Shown: one piece after another, positions 62,027 to 64,000 of the stretch
Layout: each line of letters opens with the position of its first letter
How positions within the stretch are numbered: position 1 is the stretch's first letter
NCBI GenBank assembly: GCA_031179305.1
Contig: JAPSHX010000008.1
Span: 87,028 to 151,027 of the forward strand
Source: Paenarthrobacter sp.
Lineage (GTDB): Bacteria > Actinomycetota > Actinomycetes > Actinomycetales > Micrococcaceae
Direction of reading: 5' to 3'
DNA length: 64,000 bases
The notes under the pieces: model-generated
Told to the model about the DNA's origin: nothing
The model's database searches: none
What the model saw: the letters and a program-made list of their open reading frames with translations, nothing else
Program-made: the position numbers and the translations under genes

Positions 62027-63592
62027 TCAGTGGGTGCTGGCGACGGCGATCGACTCGCCGGAGACGTCCTGGTGGACCTGCTTCTTGTCCGCGACAGCGA
62101 AGTACGTCAGCGCTGCGACGCCGGCTCCGATGAACCAAGCGAACGGAGCAGCCGCGGCCAGCGCAGGGATAAAGGCGATGGCAATGGCCAGGCCTGCGGC
62201 CGGGAGCATCGCGATGATGGCCTTCGGGTTCACGCCGCGCTTGTAGAAGTAGGCGCCCTTGGGATCCTCAGTGTAGAGCTCCGGGACATTGACCTTGCCG
62301 CGGCGGACCAGCCAGTAATCGGCCATGACCACACCGAACAGGGGCCCGAGCAAGGCACCAAGGCCACCCAGGAAATACACGATCACGATCGGGTTGTTGT
62401 AAAGGTTCCAGGGCAGGATGATCAAGCCGATGGTGCCGCTGACCCAGGCCGCCTTGCGGAAGTTCAGGTGTCGTGGGAAGAGGTTGGTCAGGGCGTAGAC
62501 GGGAGCCACGAAGTTGGCCATCAGGTTTACCGCGATGGTCAGGATCAGCAGGGCCAGGCAGGCAAGCACCAACAGAAGCGTATTGGGGATGCTCTCCACA
62601 ATGTCAGAGGGGCTCTCGATGACGGTGCCGTTGATCTTGTACTGACCGCCGGCCATGACCACCACGATTGCACCGAAGACGAGCATATTGATGGGGATGC
62701 CCCAGAAGTTGCCCTTGACGATGGACTTCTTGGAAGCCGAGGACCGGGTGAAGTCGCAGAAGTTCAGGACGAAGGTTCCGTAGATGGAGACCCACAGGGC
62801 ACCGCCGGCGAAGATGGTGAGCCACATTTCGGTACCCTCGAGGCCCTTGATGCCGCTCCACTGGATGGCGCCGCCGGCTTCGATGAAGACCCACACGGCA
62901 ATCGCTGCCATGGTCACCAGGATGATGGGTCCGGCGAAGGCCTCATACTTACGAATCATTTCCATGCCGAAGCTGACGATGACCAACTGGACGATCCAGA
63001 GGGCCACGAACGAGAGCCAGCCCAAGGTTGAAAGGCCAAGGATGGAGTTGCTGTCCAGGTCTTTCAAACCCGGTGCCATCGCCACCAGCATGACGCGGAG
63101 GACTACCGAAGCCAGATAGGTCTGGATGCCGAACCAAGCCACGGCAACTGCGCCACGAACCAGGCTGGCTATCTGCGCTCCCCTGATGCCAAAGCTGATA
63201 CGGCTCATGACAGGGAAGGGGACGCCGGTCTTCTCACCCATGAACCCGGAGAAGTTCAAGAGGGCGAACAGGAGAATGGCGCCGATACCCAGGGCTACCA
63301 AGATCTGCCAGCCGCCCAAACCGAGGGAGAACAGGCCGATGGCGAAGGCATAATTACCCAGGCTGTGAACGTCGTTGGCCCAGAGGGTAAAGATGCTGTA
63401 GCTGGTCCACTTACGGCCCTTGGCCTTGGTGGGCGCGAGGTCGATGTTGTAAAGACTTGGGCTGATGGTACGGCCTGCGGCTTCAGAAGCAATGGCGCAA
63501 AGGTCAGTGTTGCCCACGACCGGGTGGTTGGGGCCACCTGCGTTCTTGTCTCCCGGAGTCTCAGTGACGCCGACTGATGAAGTCGTCTGCAT
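62027..63592 (-). CDS. NCS1-family nucleobase:cation symporter
   Basis: A 521-residue permease with 12 predicted helices. SIFTLWANDVHSLGNYAFAIGLFSLGL, RISFGIRGAQIASLVRGAVAVAWFGIQT, GNFWGIPINMLVFGAIVV and ANFVAPVYALTNLFPRHLNFRKA are NCS1 landmarks. Members import uracil, allantoin, hydantoins or cytosine with sodium or protons. The racemase-like and SDR genes downstream suggest a heterocycle or derived amide. A 19-bp palindrome stands 22 bp upstream of its start. Confidence 0.92.
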   Translation of the reverse strand: MQTTSSVGVTETPGDKNAGGPNHPVVGNTDLCAIASEAAGRTISPSLYNIDLAPTKAKGRKWTSYSIFTLWANDVHSLGNYAFAIGLFSLGLGGWQILVALGIGAILLFALLNFSGFMGEKTGVPFPVMSRISFGIRGAQIASLVRGAVAVAWFGIQTYLASVVLRVMLVAMAPGLKDLDSNSILGLSTLGWLSFVALWIVQLVIVSFGMEMIRKYEAFAGPIILVTMAAIAVWVFIEAGGAIQWSGIKGLEGTEMWLTIFAGGALWVSIYGTFVLNFCDFTRSSASKKSIVKGNFWGIPINMLVFGAIVVVMAGGQYKINGTVIESPSDIVESIPNTLLLVLACLALLILTIAVNLMANFVAPVYALTNLFPRHLNFRKAAWVSGTIGLIILPWNLYNNPIVIVYFLGGLGALLGPLFGVVMADYWLVRRGKVNVPELYTEDPKGAYFYKRGVNPKAIIAMLPAAGLAIAIAFIPALAAAAPFAWFIGAGVAALTYFAVADKKQVHQDVSGESIAVASTH

Positions 63593-63613
63593 CGTGGATC
63601 TCCACTTCGTACT

Positions 63614-63632
63614 GATTCCACAATGTGGAATC
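63614..63632. promoter_or_regulatory. Perfect palindrome (operator) upstream of NCS1 permease
   Basis: GATTCCACAATGTGGAATC has perfect 8-bp arms. Its core TTCCACAATGTGGAA matches the dctA-side site TTCCATAATACGGAA at 12 of 15 positions. Confidence 0.7.
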
Positions 63633-63805
63633 TAGTTATTGAATAGTGAAAGCACTCTATGACTCAGGTCACGTAACGTCAAGGTTTCTCGTGTATGCAG
63701 GGTCACATTCGGTTGCTTGACCGACGGATTCCCAGTTGACTGTTTTGGTTACGCAATCCGTGTTGACGCTGCCCAACCAGCAGACGTAATCTCGAATTGC
63801 AGAAT

Positions 63806-63827
63806 TTTATTCTCACAATACGAAATT
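63806..63827. promoter_or_regulatory. Weaker related site between NCS1 permease and aceE
   Basis: TTCTCACAATACGAAATTCC contains CAATACGAAA, close to the AATACGGAAA half of the dctA-side operator, but lacks clean symmetry. It lies 56 bp before aceE. Confidence 0.3.
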
Positions 63828-63882
63828 CCTTGAGCGCCCCCACAGAGCAAGCGCCCAGACATTCAATGAAGAGAGGTTGGAC

Positions 63883-64000
63883 GTGGCTGCAGGAGAAGAG
63901 ACCTCACACATCCTCAGCGGGTTGACTGCCCAGCTGCCTGATCGTGATCCGGAAGAGACCGCGGAGTGGATTGAGTCCCTTGATGCGTTGATCGCGGAGC
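63883..64000 (+). CDS. aceE: Pyruvate dehydrogenase E1 component, N-terminal part
   Basis: The first 39 codons of a gene cut by the right edge. After a GTG start with AGAGAGG upstream, LPDRDPEETAEWIESLDALI matches the N-terminus of homodimeric E1 (AceE) of actinobacteria. Decarboxylates pyruvate with thiamine diphosphate in the pyruvate dehydrogenase complex. The catalytic domains lie outside the window. Confidence 0.88.
   Translation, partial: MAAGEETSHILSGLTAQLPDRDPEETAEWIESLDALIAE

Noticed and set aside
61994..63031. Plus-strand open frame of 345 codons opposite the NCS1 permease
   Set aside because: Asp/Gly/His-rich shadow; membrane helices and NCS1 motifs are on the minus strand.

Overview
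The window is GC-rich, densely coded actinobacterial chromosome. GTG and TTG starts are common, and many genes overlap by ATGA or GTGA. Gene content (DUF4244 pilin, MarP-type protease, Ssd-like ATPase, GlxR/Crp regulator, Rv3649/MrfA-type helicase) points to Actinomycetota, most likely a Micrococcaceae member of the Arthrobacter/Paenarthrobacter group. That genus call is inference from gene order and protein resemblance; no search was run. I saw no rRNA, CRISPR array, insertion sequence, prophage or replication origin.

Layout. 0-2.6 kb: truncated acuC and a two-gene Trk/Ktr potassium system. 2.6-11.4 kb: a minus-strand housekeeping run (methyltransferase, winged-helix regulator, topA, sseB-like gene, Ppx/GppA, sugar isomerase-like gene, proC). 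11.5-16.8 kb: two paralogous lipoproteins, trhO, a GNAT protein and a large MrfA-like helicase. 16.8-22 kb: a compact tad/Flp pilus operon on the minus strand with an unusual pilin-like protein. 22-30.7 kb: a family A polymerase, a DUF1508 protein, CoA pyrophosphatase, nth, a Pro/Ala-rich membrane protein, acs and a DeoR regulator. 30.8-33 kb: a MacB-like ABC pair.

33-41.2 kb is an alpha-galactoside locus: a LacI repressor and a Gfo/Idh dehydrogenase, divergent from a sugar ABC importer and a GH36 alpha-galactosidase, with two look-alike operators between them. 41.2-49 kb returns to conserved actinobacterial genes (crp, marP, aroQ, NUDIX, RidA, DUF4177, class A PBP, metallophosphoesterase). 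49-52.7 kb is a heterodimeric ABC exporter, followed by tRNA-Pro(CGG).

The most interesting spot is 53.0-54.7 kb. A 74-codon secreted peptide precursor, carrying the motif GNWPDPM twice (once at its extreme C-terminus), is divergent from a 421-residue XRE-type HTH protein with a TPR-like helical body. This is the layout and domain make-up of an RRNPP/Rgg-type peptide-pheromone circuit, which I do not recognise from this lineage. 54.8-58.6 kb holds purC, purD, an asparaginase and an SCP-like protein. 58.7-63.6 kb holds dctA and an NCS1 permease/racemase-like/SDR operon; both share a TTCC-N7-GGAA operator-like palindrome. The window ends in the first codons of aceE.

Several non-coding patterns recur: two 68-bp hairpin elements with compensating base changes, two 32-bp-period tandem repeats sharing a 17-bp core, and a TAnnnT-like -10 hexamer exactly 6-7 nt before start codons that lack a ribosome-binding site (candidate leaderless mRNAs).
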